From GWE2-40-63 sp050179685 (GTDB lineage Bacteria > Bacteroidota > Bacteroidia > Bacteroidales > SZUA-534), in assembly GCA_050179685.1 (NCBI GenBank), contig JBFXEW010000022.1, forward strand, positions 24,163-88,162: a stretch of 64,000 nucleotides of DNA, written 5' to 3'. A program made the position numbers and the translations under genes. The notes under the pieces are model-generated. The model was given only the letters and a program-made list of their open reading frames with translations, ran no database searches and was not told where the DNA came from. Positions 8,134-17,577 of the stretch are shown here, piece after piece; positions within the stretch are counted from its first letter, which is position 1, and every line of letters starts with the position of its first letter.

Positions 8134-9529
8134 GCCAGTCTTTGTACTGTTTATTTCCTTACTTTTTTCTGCCGGGCTTTTTGCCCAGTCAATGCCGGCA
8201 ATGCCCAAATTACCTAGTACACCTGCTGTAGTTAAAGTTGCTCCCCTTAACGAGAATCAGGAAGTTATAAATCAAGGTTCCATAAAAACGCTTAAAAAGA
8301 GCTTAACCGTAAACGAAAGGAGTCAGTATAATCTTAAGTTTTCCGATGTCGATGTTAAGGTACTTCCTGCCAAAGAGAATCAGGTAGTTGTGCAGGTCAA
8401 TTATCGTATCAGTACCGACAATCCGGCCAACGAAGAGCTTATTCACCGTGAGATGGAACAAAATATACTTACCCAGTCGGGAAATCAGGTGAATATTAGC
8501 TCGTCGTTCTTTAAAAATTATATTTCACACACCAGTATGTTTGGTAAGCAACAGCATCAAATAGTGATGAACGATGGTTCTAAAGTGGTGCTTGAATCGT
8601 TCGACATAGTCGATATAGTTATTTACCTGCCTGCCGATGGCGATGTGGTTTTATCTATGAAATACGGTAAAATTAATTTTGAACACACAATTGCCGGAAA
8701 TCTACATGCTGAAACCTACGATACACAATTAAAAGCAAAAAGTGTAAGGGGAAAAACAGGCATCGATTCAAGGTATTCAAAATTAACATTCGAGAGCCTG
8801 GGAACAGTCGATTTTAAGGCTTATGAATCGACATTGAATGCTGATGCAATTCAAAACCTTACTATGAACACCCGGTATTCAAAAATTTATGTTACAACAC
8901 TCGAAGATGTTATCTACAAAGGTTACGAAGATAGAATCACTTTTGCCAAACTCCATCAGCTAAAAGCCGATACCAAATATTCTGAAATAAAACTCGACGT
9001 TTGTCCTCGGGTAAGTGCTGTTCTTTACGAAGGAAGTCTTGAGCTTCAACAGGGAAATTTGGTAGTGCTCGATTGCAAATATGTGGATATGGAATTTGGA
9101 AGTTTGAACATTTTTAAGTTGAACAATGGCTATGAGAACGATATGAGCTTTGTTGAAGTCGATTCCTTAATATCGGTTAATGGCAAATACAATGAATTTG
9201 AAATAACCCGGCTTAATAAGGTTTTAAAGCTTGATGGCTACGAGGATGAAATTAGTATCGGTTTATTGGCAAAAACATTTTCCGGACTAAGTATTTCAGG
9301 TAAATATGTTGATGTTGAACTGGCTACCGAAAGTGGAATTTCATACCAGCTTGCCGGCAATATTCAATACCCCGAATTAAATGTTGATAAAAACGATTAC
9401 AAGCTTGTTGTGCACGACAAGGACTCAGACAAAATGGTATTTGATTACCGTTTTGGAAATGATTTAAAAGAACTACCGGCAATTCAAGTTGTTGGTTATG
9501 AGATGCATATTGCTATTGATAATAAATAA
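8102..9529 (+). CDS. Secreted beta-repeat protein of the sigma-factor operon
   Basis: 475 residues with a signal peptide (VFVLFISLLFSAGLFAQ). The body resembles the bacterial adhesin/DUF4097 type: short repeating strands alternate around recurring words such as YGKINFEH, YSKLTFESL, YSKIYVTTL, YEDRITFAKL and YSEIKLDV, consistent with a right-handed beta-helix or stacked beta structure. It overlaps the anti-sigma gene by 32 bp and ends the operon. It is probably an exported target of, or signal for, the sigma factor. No enzymatic motif and no T9SS sorting domain are seen. Confidence 0.8.
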   Translation: MKTKFRNTIYKPVFVLFISLLFSAGLFAQSMPAMPKLPSTPAVVKVAPLNENQEVINQGSIKTLKKSLTVNERSQYNLKFSDVDVKVLPAKENQVVVQVNYRISTDNPANEELIHREMEQNILTQSGNQVNISSSFFKNYISHTSMFGKQQHQIVMNDGSKVVLESFDIVDIVIYLPADGDVVLSMKYGKINFEHTIAGNLHAETYDTQLKAKSVRGKTGIDSRYSKLTFESLGTVDFKAYESTLNADAIQNLTMNTRYSKIYVTTLEDVIYKGYEDRITFAKLHQLKADTKYSEIKLDVCPRVSAVLYEGSLELQQGNLVVLDCKYVDMEFGSLNIFKLNNGYENDMSFVEVDSLISVNGKYNEFEITRLNKVLKLDGYEDEISIGLLAKTFSGLSISGKYVDVELATESGISYQLAGNIQYPELNVDKNDYKLVVHDKDSDKMVFDYRFGNDLKELPAIQVVGYEMHIAIDNK

Positions 9530-9572
9530 AAAAAAGAGGCTGTACCAAAGTTGTTTTTTGATGCAGCCTCTT
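9527..9572 (-). terminator. Terminator of the 608-residue minus-strand gene
   Basis: Stem AAGAGGCTG (9534-9542) with CAGCCTCTT (9564-9572). On the minus strand it is followed by a T run (A run 9527-9535 on the plus strand), so it terminates the leftward gene ending at 9590. It almost touches the stop codon of the convergent repeat-protein gene. Confidence 0.8.
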
Positions 9573-9589
9573 CAATAAGTTAAATAGAT

Positions 9590-11416
9590 TTAGCTTAAAA
9601 CCTTTGCTGGTGTTACTGCTGCTGAGTTTTTTAAGGTCAGCATCATTTTTTCCAGTTTTTTACGGCTTAGCTGTAAATCGTTTTCAATTTGAACTTTGCT
9701 TTGTTCAAAGAATCCTCGCATCGTTTTAAATAGCTGCTGGTAATAATCGATTCCCAAATTTAAGTTTTCAAAAAAGGTAAGGAAATGCTTCTCTTCTTTT
9801 TTTGATAAGGGATAATCAGCTTCAGAAAGACTGTTTTTCAGGAAATCGATGTAGATGTTCAATTCTTTTATAAACAAATTTGGTCGGTCGGTTCGGGTAA
9901 TTACATTTTGTCGTCCGTAAATGTGATCAACCATCTCAACTAGAGTCATTTTTTTAGAAAAGTATGCCATGTTAGGGCCGGGACAAACTGATACACCGGT
10001 TCCTTCAATTTTTGTGTCCAGGTTTTTAGCCAAAAGCGACGATGTTCCTAAACCAACACAAATACAAGCTTTTTCAATAACGCGTGTATATTGTTTTTTA
10101 TATTCTTTATCGCTTAAACCGGCTTGTTTAAGCTGTTCAATTTTCATTTTTTGGTACTGACGCGATGCACTGCAAATCGGTTTTTCGGTAAATTCTCCGT
10201 TGAGTGCCACATATTTTTTAGGACAGGCACTACCCGGTTTTCCGTCGGCAATGTGTTGCAGTTTTTCGGCATCTTTGGTATTTCCTCTTAAGTTATTAAA
10301 AGCCACGCCAAGGGGTGAAATATAACTTAGGTATAAATCGTCTTCACGAGCTTCTTCAAGTCGTTTCACCGTTTCATTATCAATGGCAACCACTTCAGGA
10401 ACCAAAAGAAATGGTGTTCCCCAACCCACAGAATCAACCTGATATTCATCCATCAAAAACAAATGCTCTTCGGGCGTTCCAACACCGCCTTGTGCAGTAA
10501 TTTTTAAGTTTAATGCTTTGTTCGGAATGGTTTTTCCTTTTTCGACTAAGGCTTGTTGCAGCAATTCATAAACTGAAGTGGCCAGTTCGGTGCGATTGTC
10601 GCGGAACTCCTTTAAAATTGGTCCCATAAGAAAACCGTCGGTGGCAAAAGCATGTCCGCCGCAGTTTAATCCCGACTCAATACGATACTCTGAAACCCAC
10701 ATGCCTTTTTTTGCCAGAAATTTTCCCTGAATCAAAGCCGAGCGGTAATCGCTTACTTTCAGTACTATTTTCTTTTTAATGTTTCCATCCGCATCGGGAT
10801 AAAAATCTTCAAAACGATCCATAAAACCGTAAAGTCGCGGGTTCATTCCAGCCGACAAAATCAGGGACGAGTTCAGGTTGCTGAGTGCGTAACCACGCAG
10901 TGCAGCATGTCCGTCGTTGAATTCTGTAGGCAGTTGCTCGTTACCGATATAATTAGCACGATCTACTTTGGTCATTATATTTACATCGATGCTTCCGGTT
11001 TTAATGTTTTTTTGCAACCATAGCCTTAAATCGGAAAGACTGATGTTTTCAGCACTTATCTTTACGTATTCCTGTTTAAGTGCAGAACTATCGGGTAAAA
11101 GTTTAAAATAGTCGTTTACCAAATACCGCGTTTCTTCAGTTATATTTTTTAGTGCATTCGTTTTTTCATTTATTAAGTCGTTCAATAAATTCAGGTAAGC
11201 GGTAATTCGCTTTGCCCTGTAATCATGAACCTTTGTGGTGATTTTTTGGTATTCAATCTGGTGAGCTTCGCAGTAAAACTGACGCATCCGTTCAATTAAT
11301 TGGTCGTCGACCAGCGAAATTACCGAATCGATGCCTAAAGGTGCTACTTTTAAAGGAGTGTCGATGGTGTAGCCTATTCCCATTACCGGGATATGAAAAG
11401 TGTGTGCCTGATTCAT
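9590..11416 (-). CDS. Uncharacterised large protein, possible TIM-barrel oxidoreductase
   Basis: 608 residues without a signal peptide. The middle (about residues 195-340) has glycine- and strand-rich segments (LNCGGHAFATDGFL, LKITAQGGVGTPEEHLFLMD, DSVGWGTPFLLVPEVVAID) that recall flavin-binding TIM barrels such as nitronate monooxygenase or the glutamate-synthase central domain. Further on are several conserved-looking cysteines in GSACPKK, KPICSAS, EKACICVGLG and VCPGPNM, which could bind a metal or Fe-S cluster. The C-terminal 110 residues are helical. It stands alone between convergent and divergent units with its own terminator. The fold is a suggestion from motif style; the function is unknown. 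Confidence 0.75.
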   Translation of the reverse strand: MNQAHTFHIPVMGIGYTIDTPLKVAPLGIDSVISLVDDQLIERMRQFYCEAHQIEYQKITTKVHDYRAKRITAYLNLLNDLINEKTNALKNITEETRYLVNDYFKLLPDSSALKQEYVKISAENISLSDLRLWLQKNIKTGSIDVNIMTKVDRANYIGNEQLPTEFNDGHAALRGYALSNLNSSLILSAGMNPRLYGFMDRFEDFYPDADGNIKKKIVLKVSDYRSALIQGKFLAKKGMWVSEYRIESGLNCGGHAFATDGFLMGPILKEFRDNRTELATSVYELLQQALVEKGKTIPNKALNLKITAQGGVGTPEEHLFLMDEYQVDSVGWGTPFLLVPEVVAIDNETVKRLEEAREDDLYLSYISPLGVAFNNLRGNTKDAEKLQHIADGKPGSACPKKYVALNGEFTEKPICSASRQYQKMKIEQLKQAGLSDKEYKKQYTRVIEKACICVGLGTSSLLAKNLDTKIEGTGVSVCPGPNMAYFSKKMTLVEMVDHIYGRQNVITRTDRPNLFIKELNIYIDFLKNSLSEADYPLSKKEEKHFLTFFENLNLGIDYYQQLFKTMRGFFEQSKVQIENDLQLSRKKLEKMMLTLKNSAAVTPAKVLS

Positions 11417-11571
11417 TTTATTCTTTTTAATCGTTATAATGCCAGCAAATGTATTTATAGCTGCGCATCAATCGAAACGAAAGGGATTAACCCGATTGAA
11501 TCAGGGATTAAATAGTCTTAAATGGGGTAGGTGTAAAAAAGTTGGGGTGAGTGTAATTCGTCCCCAGGCCT

Positions 11572-12483
11572 TTACAGTGCTTCTCTGAGCTTTAATAAAT
11601 ACTGTCTCGACACCGGAAGTTCTTCGCTATATCCTTTTATCGAAATCCAGTAATTATTGTACATTTTTCGTAGTTTTTCAACAAAATGAGTGTTCACAAT
11701 ACTGGTGCGGTGGCAGCGGTTGAAGTTTGAAAAAGGCCTTATTTGTAGTTCAATATTTTTAAGGGTATTGCGAATTAGTTTTTTCTTAAACTGATCGGCT
11801 TCTTTGTAAACAATCTCAACATAATTGTCGGCCGATTTTATAAAGGCAACATCTTTAATGAGCAGGTTAAGATTTTCACTAAGGTTTTCAGAGATAAACT
11901 CTATTGACTGGTTCATGTAATCATCCTGATACTTTTCAACAAGTGTTTCGGCTTGTTGTTTTTCTTTTATCAAACGCTGGTTTTGTTTGCTAAGTTCCTG
12001 AAAATTATCGTAAAACCGCAGAATAATCGGAGGAGCCATTGCAATAAGTGAGATTTTCACCATGCAATAAAAGGTAATCTCTATAAAACCAACATAGCGT
12101 AAATAAAAAGCCAGTGCCAGCGAAATGATAAACCACATTAAAAAAGAACCCAGGTAATCAGGCAATTCGTAATCGGGGTAAAGATGCTGGTACTTTTGTG
12201 TTATGCTTTTAAAAATTATCCGGATGATTACCATTCCAAAAAAAACGATGGTAGCCATTCCGGCGACAAAAATAAGCCGGTTATTGAATTCAAAATAATC
12301 GAGATTAAATGGTTGAAAAAACAACACAAAAAGAAACACGCCAAAACTAATACTTAAAAATAATCCCAGGTTATTTCGAACATGAATAATGAATTGATTT
12401 AATCCGGCATTTACCACAAAAAGTTTTTTTGGTTCTGCCTGCTTATTTGTTTGTTTATCGTTAGTGTTTTTAGTGTTTTTCAT
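11572..12483 (-). CDS. Membrane-bound LytTR-domain transcription regulator
   Basis: 303 residues. Four hydrophobic segments lie at about residues 38-60, 68-90, 108-128 and 130-152, then a coiled coil (QELSKQNQRLIKEKQQAETL), then a C-terminal LytTR DNA-binding domain (about 200-303: VAFIKSADNYVEIVYKE, NFNRCHRTSIVNTHFVEKL). There is no receiver or kinase domain, so it senses through its membrane part or is controlled by an unseen partner. It is transcribed singly between the 608-residue gene and glgC. Membrane-anchored LytTR proteins are a recognised Bacteroidota type; its target genes are unknown. Confidence 0.88.
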   Translation of the reverse strand: MKNTKNTNDKQTNKQAEPKKLFVVNAGLNQFIIHVRNNLGLFLSISFGVFLFVLFFQPFNLDYFEFNNRLIFVAGMATIVFFGMVIIRIIFKSITQKYQHLYPDYELPDYLGSFLMWFIISLALAFYLRYVGFIEITFYCMVKISLIAMAPPIILRFYDNFQELSKQNQRLIKEKQQAETLVEKYQDDYMNQSIEFISENLSENLNLLIKDVAFIKSADNYVEIVYKEADQFKKKLIRNTLKNIELQIRPFSNFNRCHRTSIVNTHFVEKLRKMYNNYWISIKGYSEELPVSRQYLLKLREAL

Positions 12484-12554
12484 CCAAGGTTTTGCATAAT
12501 GCTGTTTTCACGGCAAAGGTAGCTCAAATTTTAATAAAGCAGCGGGAAAACCCT

Positions 12555-12606
12555 GAGCAAAAAAATAACCGGTAGTGTTCTGTGTTTAAGAGAACTACCG
12601 GTTTTT
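12555..12606 (-). terminator. Terminator of glgAC operon, possibly bidirectional
   Basis: Stem AACCGGTAGT-TTCT (12567-12580, one bulged G) with AGAACTACCGGTT (12591-12603). On the minus strand a T-rich tract follows (A run 12559-12565 on plus), placing it just after the glgC stop. T residues also follow on the plus side. Confidence 0.8.
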
Positions 12607-12623
12607 AGCAGAATAAAAAAAAA

Positions 12624-13880
12624 CTAAATTACAAAACCATCAGGGATGATTGCTCCTTTTTTTAGAATAACAATTCCTTCTTTAATTGTGTAAAGCGGAG
12701 TGTCGGTTTCGTTCAAATGATTACCACCATTAATACGAACATCGTTTCCAATTACGCAATTTTTGTCGACAATGGTATTGTTTATATAGCATCGTTCGCC
12801 AACTCCCATGGGTCTTAATTTAGCATTCATCTCTTCAAGTTCTTCGTAATAGTCGCTACCCATAATTATTGAGTTTACAATGGTAGTTCCTTTGCCAATA
12901 CGTGAGCGTATGCCAATTACTGAATGTTCAATGCGGCTGGCTAAAATAATACAACCGTCGGCAATAATGGTGCGCTCCAGTGTGGTTCCCGAAATTTTTG
13001 AGGGTGGAAGCATCCGGGCACGGGTATAAATAACACGGGAATTGTCGAACAGGTTAAAATCAGGAATGTCGTCGGTAAGTTTCAGGTTGGCCTCAAAAAA
13101 CGATTCAATGGTTCCAATGTCGGTCCAGTACCCTTCGTATTGGTAGCTGAGCATCTTCCGGTTTCCAATGGCCTGGGGAATAATCTCTTTGCCAAAGTCT
13201 TTGGTCGAGAGGTCGGCCATAAGTTCTACCAGTAAATCGCGATTAAACAGGTAAATTCCCATGGAAGCCAGATGGTTTTTGCCGGCGCGTTTCATTTCGT
13301 CGCTTACCTCCGATGTCCAGTCAGGCAGTAATTCAGGGACCGGTTTTTCAATAAATTCAGTTATCAAACCATCGCTATTGGTTTTCAGGATGCCGAAGCC
13401 TGGAGCTTCTTTAGCTAATACCGGAAGTGTTGCCAGGGTAATTTCGGCTTTATTCCTGATGTGTTCTTCCACCATCAGGTTGTAATCCATTTGGTACAAC
13501 TGGTCGCCCGAGAGTATGAGCGCATAATCGAATTCGTAATTTAAAAAGTGATGCATGCATTTGCGTACAGCATCGGCCGTTCCTTCGAACCAGGTTCCGC
13601 TTTTGGGGGTAAGTTCAGCTGCCATAATATCGACAAATCCGTCGCTGAAAAAGCCAAAATTGTAAGTGTTTTTTATGTGTTTGTTTAACGATGCCGAATT
13701 AAACTGAGTTAATACAAAAATCCGGTTTATGTCGGAATTTAAACAGTTTGAAATAGGGATGTCCACCAATCGGTATTTTCCGGCAATCGGTACAGCAGGT
13801 TTCGAACGATTTTCTGTCAAAGGGGCCAATCGCGAACCTTGTCCGCCGCCCAAAATTATGGCTAAAACTCTCTTCTTCAT
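12624..13880 (-). CDS. glgC: Glucose-1-phosphate adenylyltransferase
   Basis: 418 residues. Makes ADP-glucose from glucose-1-phosphate and ATP for glycogen synthesis in the cytoplasm. The N-terminal nucleotidyltransferase domain shows the pyrophosphorylase signature GGGQGSRLAPLTENRSKPAVP, and further family motifs include NFGFFSDGFVDIMAAE, GTADAVR, DYALILSGDQLYQMDY and YWTDIGTIESF. The C-terminal third is a left-handed beta-helix with hexapeptide repeats. Its length is normal for GlgC. It starts 10 bp after the glgA stop, so glgA-glgC form one operon closed by the terminator near 12580. Confidence 0.96.
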   Translation of the reverse strand: MKKRVLAIILGGGQGSRLAPLTENRSKPAVPIAGKYRLVDIPISNCLNSDINRIFVLTQFNSASLNKHIKNTYNFGFFSDGFVDIMAAELTPKSGTWFEGTADAVRKCMHHFLNYEFDYALILSGDQLYQMDYNLMVEEHIRNKAEITLATLPVLAKEAPGFGILKTNSDGLITEFIEKPVPELLPDWTSEVSDEMKRAGKNHLASMGIYLFNRDLLVELMADLSTKDFGKEIIPQAIGNRKMLSYQYEGYWTDIGTIESFFEANLKLTDDIPDFNLFDNSRVIYTRARMLPPSKISGTTLERTIIADGCIILASRIEHSVIGIRSRIGKGTTIVNSIIMGSDYYEELEEMNAKLRPMGVGERCYINNTIVDKNCVIGNDVRINGGNHLNETDTPLYTIKEGIVILKKGAIIPDGFVI

Positions 13881-13890
13881 AGGGATATCT

Positions 13891-15300
13891 TTAAAGTGTT
13901 TTATAAAGTGCTAAATATTCTTGTGCTGCCCGGTTCCACGAATGGTCGATTTCCATTATGGTTTTGCGGTTTTGTGTAAACGCATTTTTTTTATTAAAAA
14001 ACTCCTTGGCCCGGTTAATTGAGTTTATCACATCCCAACTTTCAACCTGGTCATGGCAAATGCCAAAGCCACCATCGCCAATGTCAATTACCGTATCTTT
14101 CAGTCCGCCGGTTCGCCTAACAACCGGAACGGTTCCGTAACGCAGGGCGTATAACTGATTTAGTCCGCAGGGTTCAACCCGCGAGGGCATCAGCAGAAAA
14201 TCGGCCCCGGCGTACATCACATGCGATAATTTTTCGTTGTAGCCTATATATGAACAATAGGTTCCTTTGAAATCAGTTTCCAGATTAAGCAATCCCTGCT
14301 CAATATGTGGTTCGCCGGAACCCAGAATCAATATATTTTGTTCGTCCGGATGTTCGGTATTCATGCGGTAAATCACATCGGGAATAATTTCAGCTCCTTT
14401 TTCAGTTACCAATCGGCCGATGAACACAAATAAGGGCAAATCAGGATTCAGATTAAACTCTTTACATAACCAGTTTTTGTTGGCTTTTTTCCCCGATTCT
14501 ACTGTATTAATGGAGTAGTTTTTTTCAAGCAGGTTGTCGGTTTCCGGATTCCAAACTTCGTTATCGATGCCGTTTAAGATGCCTGTCGATTTATTGCGTT
14601 CAGCGCGTAACAGCGATTCAAGTCCGCGCATCGAATTACCAATTTCATCCATGTAGGTGGGCGAAACGGTGGTTACTTTCCACGCGCATTTTATGGCCGA
14701 GGCTAGAGGATTTATCAAACCGTCCCACTCAACCAATCCATAAAAATAGGAATGGAATGGCGGAAGGTAATGAATGTGATCGAAACCAAATTGCCCCTGG
14801 TATTGTCCGTTATGGATGGTGAATACGCTTGGCACATCTTTCAAACGCTGGTAATCCCATACTTTCGACATCATAAATGGAATAAAACCGGTATGTTGAT
14901 CGTGGCAATGTACCAGATCGGGAATTTTTTTCCAGGTGTTTATCCAGTTCAGTGCGGCAATCTGAAAGGTAATGAAGCGTTCGGTATCGTCGGGATACGA
15001 ATAAATTTTATCGCGGTCAAATAGTCCGGGAATATCGATGGAGAAAATATCGAAACCCAAAGTGGTATTTACCAATTGAAAAACCTGAAACGGATAAATA
15101 TGATGTCCCAATCGGGCATGCCCATCGGTAACCGCTTTGTACTGATTGTCGGTTCGGAATTTGGTGTAATAGTGCGGCATGATAACCGAAGCTTTTTGCC
15201 CCAATAAATTTTGGTATTTGGGTAAGGCTCCAACCACATCGGCGAGTCCGCCGGCTTTTGCGGCAGGAAAACATTCGGCACTTATGTGAACGATATTCAT
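13891..15300 (-). CDS. glgA: Glycogen synthase (GT5 family)
   Basis: 469 residues. Transfers glucose from ADP-glucose to growing alpha-1,4-glucan. The GT5 substrate-binding motif AAKAGGLADVVGALPKY begins near residue 13 (K15 in the KxGG position). The C-terminal GT-B domain has FIGRLVTEKGAEII and the conserved nucleotide-sugar site MPSRVEPCGLNQLYALRYGT with VRRTGGLKDTV. It lies immediately upstream of glgC. The Bacteroidota-type enzyme is slightly shorter at the N-terminus than some homologues but looks complete. Confidence 0.96.
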   Translation of the reverse strand: MNIVHISAECFPAAKAGGLADVVGALPKYQNLLGQKASVIMPHYYTKFRTDNQYKAVTDGHARLGHHIYPFQVFQLVNTTLGFDIFSIDIPGLFDRDKIYSYPDDTERFITFQIAALNWINTWKKIPDLVHCHDQHTGFIPFMMSKVWDYQRLKDVPSVFTIHNGQYQGQFGFDHIHYLPPFHSYFYGLVEWDGLINPLASAIKCAWKVTTVSPTYMDEIGNSMRGLESLLRAERNKSTGILNGIDNEVWNPETDNLLEKNYSINTVESGKKANKNWLCKEFNLNPDLPLFVFIGRLVTEKGAEIIPDVIYRMNTEHPDEQNILILGSGEPHIEQGLLNLETDFKGTYCSYIGYNEKLSHVMYAGADFLLMPSRVEPCGLNQLYALRYGTVPVVRRTGGLKDTVIDIGDGGFGICHDQVESWDVINSINRAKEFFNKKNAFTQNRKTIMEIDHSWNRAAQEYLALYKTL

Positions 15301-15620
15301 AAACTATTTTTAATTAATAAAATATGCATAAGGGTTTTTAAGTTGTTCAATATGAACGAGTTTATTATTGTTTTGGGCCTGTCTTAGACCCGATTACATG
15401 GTAAACCAAGATACAAGTAAAGTTTAAATACACCAAGCCTATTAAGTTAAAAAATAATTGTGCCTGTATAGCACTGTGTTTTCAACATTCTTACAAATGG
15501 ATGCTCATTTTGAAGTTCAATTAGCTAGCTTAATCCATTTTTTTTGTTTTCAAGTGTAACAAATAAGTGATTGAAGCGTTTTTGATTCACTGAATTTAAA
15601 AAAGCCTGATAAAGAATTGT
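15301..15620. other. Divergent intergenic region glgA / VOC gene
   Basis: 320 bp, A+T-rich, with no open frame of note. It should contain the glgA promoter on the minus strand and that of the VOC gene on the plus strand, but I see no clear match to the Bacteroidota TAnnTTTG box. Confidence 0.45.
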
Positions 15621-16037
15621 ATGTATATTGAACATTTAGGTATATGGACTTCCGATTTAGAGCGGCTAAAAGCTTATTATGAAGTTTATTTTAATGGAAA
15701 ATCCGGATTGCTTTATGAAAATAAAGTAAAACAATTCCGCAGCTATTTTATTTCATTTGAGTCCGGAGCCCGCTTGGAATTGATGACTAAATCTGATTTG
15801 GATAAGGAACTTAATCAACAAAACCAAAAGGATAAAGTAGGAATTTCACATCTGGCTTTTGGTCTGGCATCTGTCGATGAGGTAAGCGTAAAAGCAGACC
15901 AGCTTAAAAATGCAGGTTTTCCTATTTTGGATGGTCCACGCGTAACCGGCGATGGCTATTTTGAATTTGTAACACGCGATCCGGATGGAAACCGTATTGA
16001 AGTAAGTACCCACGCAACCCATTCAGATAATATGTAA
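15621..16037 (+). CDS. VOC-family protein (glyoxalase/bleomycin-resistance fold)
   Basis: 138 residues forming two beta-alpha-beta-beta-beta modules of the vicinal-oxygen-chelate superfamily. Metal-ligand positions are preserved in style: H5 near the N-terminus (YIEHLGIWTSD), E in RLELMTK, H in ISHLAFGL and E in NRIEVST after the DPDGN turn, so it may be a true metalloenzyme. The substrate cannot be deduced; lactoylglutathione lyase-like, dioxygenase or resistance roles are all possible. It stands alone. Confidence 0.88.
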   Translation: MYIEHLGIWTSDLERLKAYYEVYFNGKSGLLYENKVKQFRSYFISFESGARLELMTKSDLDKELNQQNQKDKVGISHLAFGLASVDEVSVKADQLKNAGFPILDGPRVTGDGYFEFVTRDPDGNRIEVSTHATHSDNM

Positions 16038-16118
16038 TCATGTATCGCAAAAATAGTTTGAGTTATAACGCTTAGTATTTGTTTTTAACAAAAAGATTAA
16101 CCCCAAAAAACCAAAACC

Positions 16119-17501
16119 ATGTTGGCTGTTTTTAATGTAAAGTTATCGGCTAAAAGCTTGCTGTTGTTGCCTGTAGTCATTATTTGTTTATGCTGTAATC
16201 CCCTTACGGCCCAAACATTTTGGGAAGTACAATCGGTAAACCCGGATAAAGCCATGACAGGAATCGCACTGGCCGGTTCCGATAATTTGTTTGTAAGCTA
16301 TACCCAGGGTATTTTAAAAAGTACTGATATGGGAAAAACCTTTGAACCAGTGTTTGAAACACAGGCTGTTTACACCATTTTTGCTTCGGATAATGGAAAT
16401 ATTTATGCCGGAGGTCCCGGAAAAATTTACCGTTCTACCGATTTAGGCCAGTCGTGGGACTCGGTTTCATTAAATTCCCATATTTCGGTAACCCAGCTTA
16501 TCGAAAACCATCAGGGAACGCTTTTTGCCATTAGTGGAACCCTCGATTTTGATTTGGGTTACATTGGCCAGGGAGTTTTAGTTTCAGAAAATCAGGGAGT
16601 AACCTGGGAGCAACGAAACAACGGCTTGGGAATATACACCAGTGGAGAACGAATTGCTATCGATAAAAACGGCCGTTTGTATTATGCTGCTGCCGATGAA
16701 TATGTTACCGGAAATGGAGGTTTGTTTATTTCTGATAATAATGGTGTGAACTGGCAGCATGTTGCAATTAAAGTTGATGGAAAGAGTATTTTTTATCCTG
16801 ATATTAAGGTTGGAAATACCCGTGGTTTATCGGTTTCGCCAAATGACAGCCTGTATTTTAGTTTTGCCGGAACCAGCGGTGACGTTGCAGTTCAGCTAAA
16901 TGTAAGTAAGCATATCGACGAAGTTACAAATTCCGATTTTTGGAAGGTATACTCCGTTTTTAAGAATATTTCCTGGTGGCTCGACCGGATGCTCTATAAT
17001 ATTTGTTTCTCATCGGGTGGAATTTGGTACAGTTCGGTACGTGGTACTTCAAATTCCGGTGCTACCTATATTACTGAAACAGGAAGTAGTGATTGGACAT
17101 TTCAGGACGACGGATTGGCTGTTAATCTGTTGGGACTGCGCGATCAACAGTTTTTTGCAGAACACGCCAATGGTTCGGTTTTTATGGTTCATTGGCTCGA
17201 CGAACGTGTTTATGTTCACCTGGGTACTCAGGATCCGGTAAATGCTCCGGAACAAGTAGAAAGCAGGCAAATAAGAGTTTATCCAAATCCGGTAAAAGTG
17301 GGACAGACGTTTACCGTGGAACTGGGTTTTGATAATCCGAATGCAACGCTAAAAATCTACAATGTAATTGGTAATTTGGTGACTGGTGAAAAACTGGAAA
17401 CACCCCTTGTTCAATTGCAGGCGCCCGAAAACAAAGGGGTTTATTTTGTAATTCTGGAACAAGACCATGCTAAAAAAACTTTTCGTCTTTTGGTCGATTA
17501 A
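16119..17501 (+). CDS. T9SS type A cargo with BNR/sialidase-like propeller
   Basis: 460 residues, secreted. The signal segment is near residues 8-32 (LLLLPVVIICLCCNPLTAQ). The body repeats the Asp-box/BNR pattern (ILKSTDMGKTFEP, IYRSTDLGQSWDS, VLVSENQGVTWEQ, LFISDNNGVNWQH), giving a beta-propeller as found in YCF48-like or sialidase-like proteins. The last 75 residues are a type A sorting domain (IRVYPNPVKVGQTFTVEL, NVIGNLV, KGVYFVILEQ), which sends the protein through the type IX system to the surface or medium. No catalytic residues are evident, so binding rather than hydrolysis is likely. Confidence 0.88.
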   Translation: MLAVFNVKLSAKSLLLLPVVIICLCCNPLTAQTFWEVQSVNPDKAMTGIALAGSDNLFVSYTQGILKSTDMGKTFEPVFETQAVYTIFASDNGNIYAGGPGKIYRSTDLGQSWDSVSLNSHISVTQLIENHQGTLFAISGTLDFDLGYIGQGVLVSENQGVTWEQRNNGLGIYTSGERIAIDKNGRLYYAAADEYVTGNGGLFISDNNGVNWQHVAIKVDGKSIFYPDIKVGNTRGLSVSPNDSLYFSFAGTSGDVAVQLNVSKHIDEVTNSDFWKVYSVFKNISWWLDRMLYNICFSSGGIWYSSVRGTSNSGATYITETGSSDWTFQDDGLAVNLLGLRDQQFFAEHANGSVFMVHWLDERVYVHLGTQDPVNAPEQVESRQIRVYPNPVKVGQTFTVELGFDNPNATLKIYNVIGNLVTGEKLETPLVQLQAPENKGVYFVILEQDHAKKTFRLLVD

Positions 17502-17577
17502 ATAATTGTAACCATCGAATCAACGCTTCGTCCATAATGCATCTGAAAAAAGAGTAAAAATTGAAATCCTGATACAC

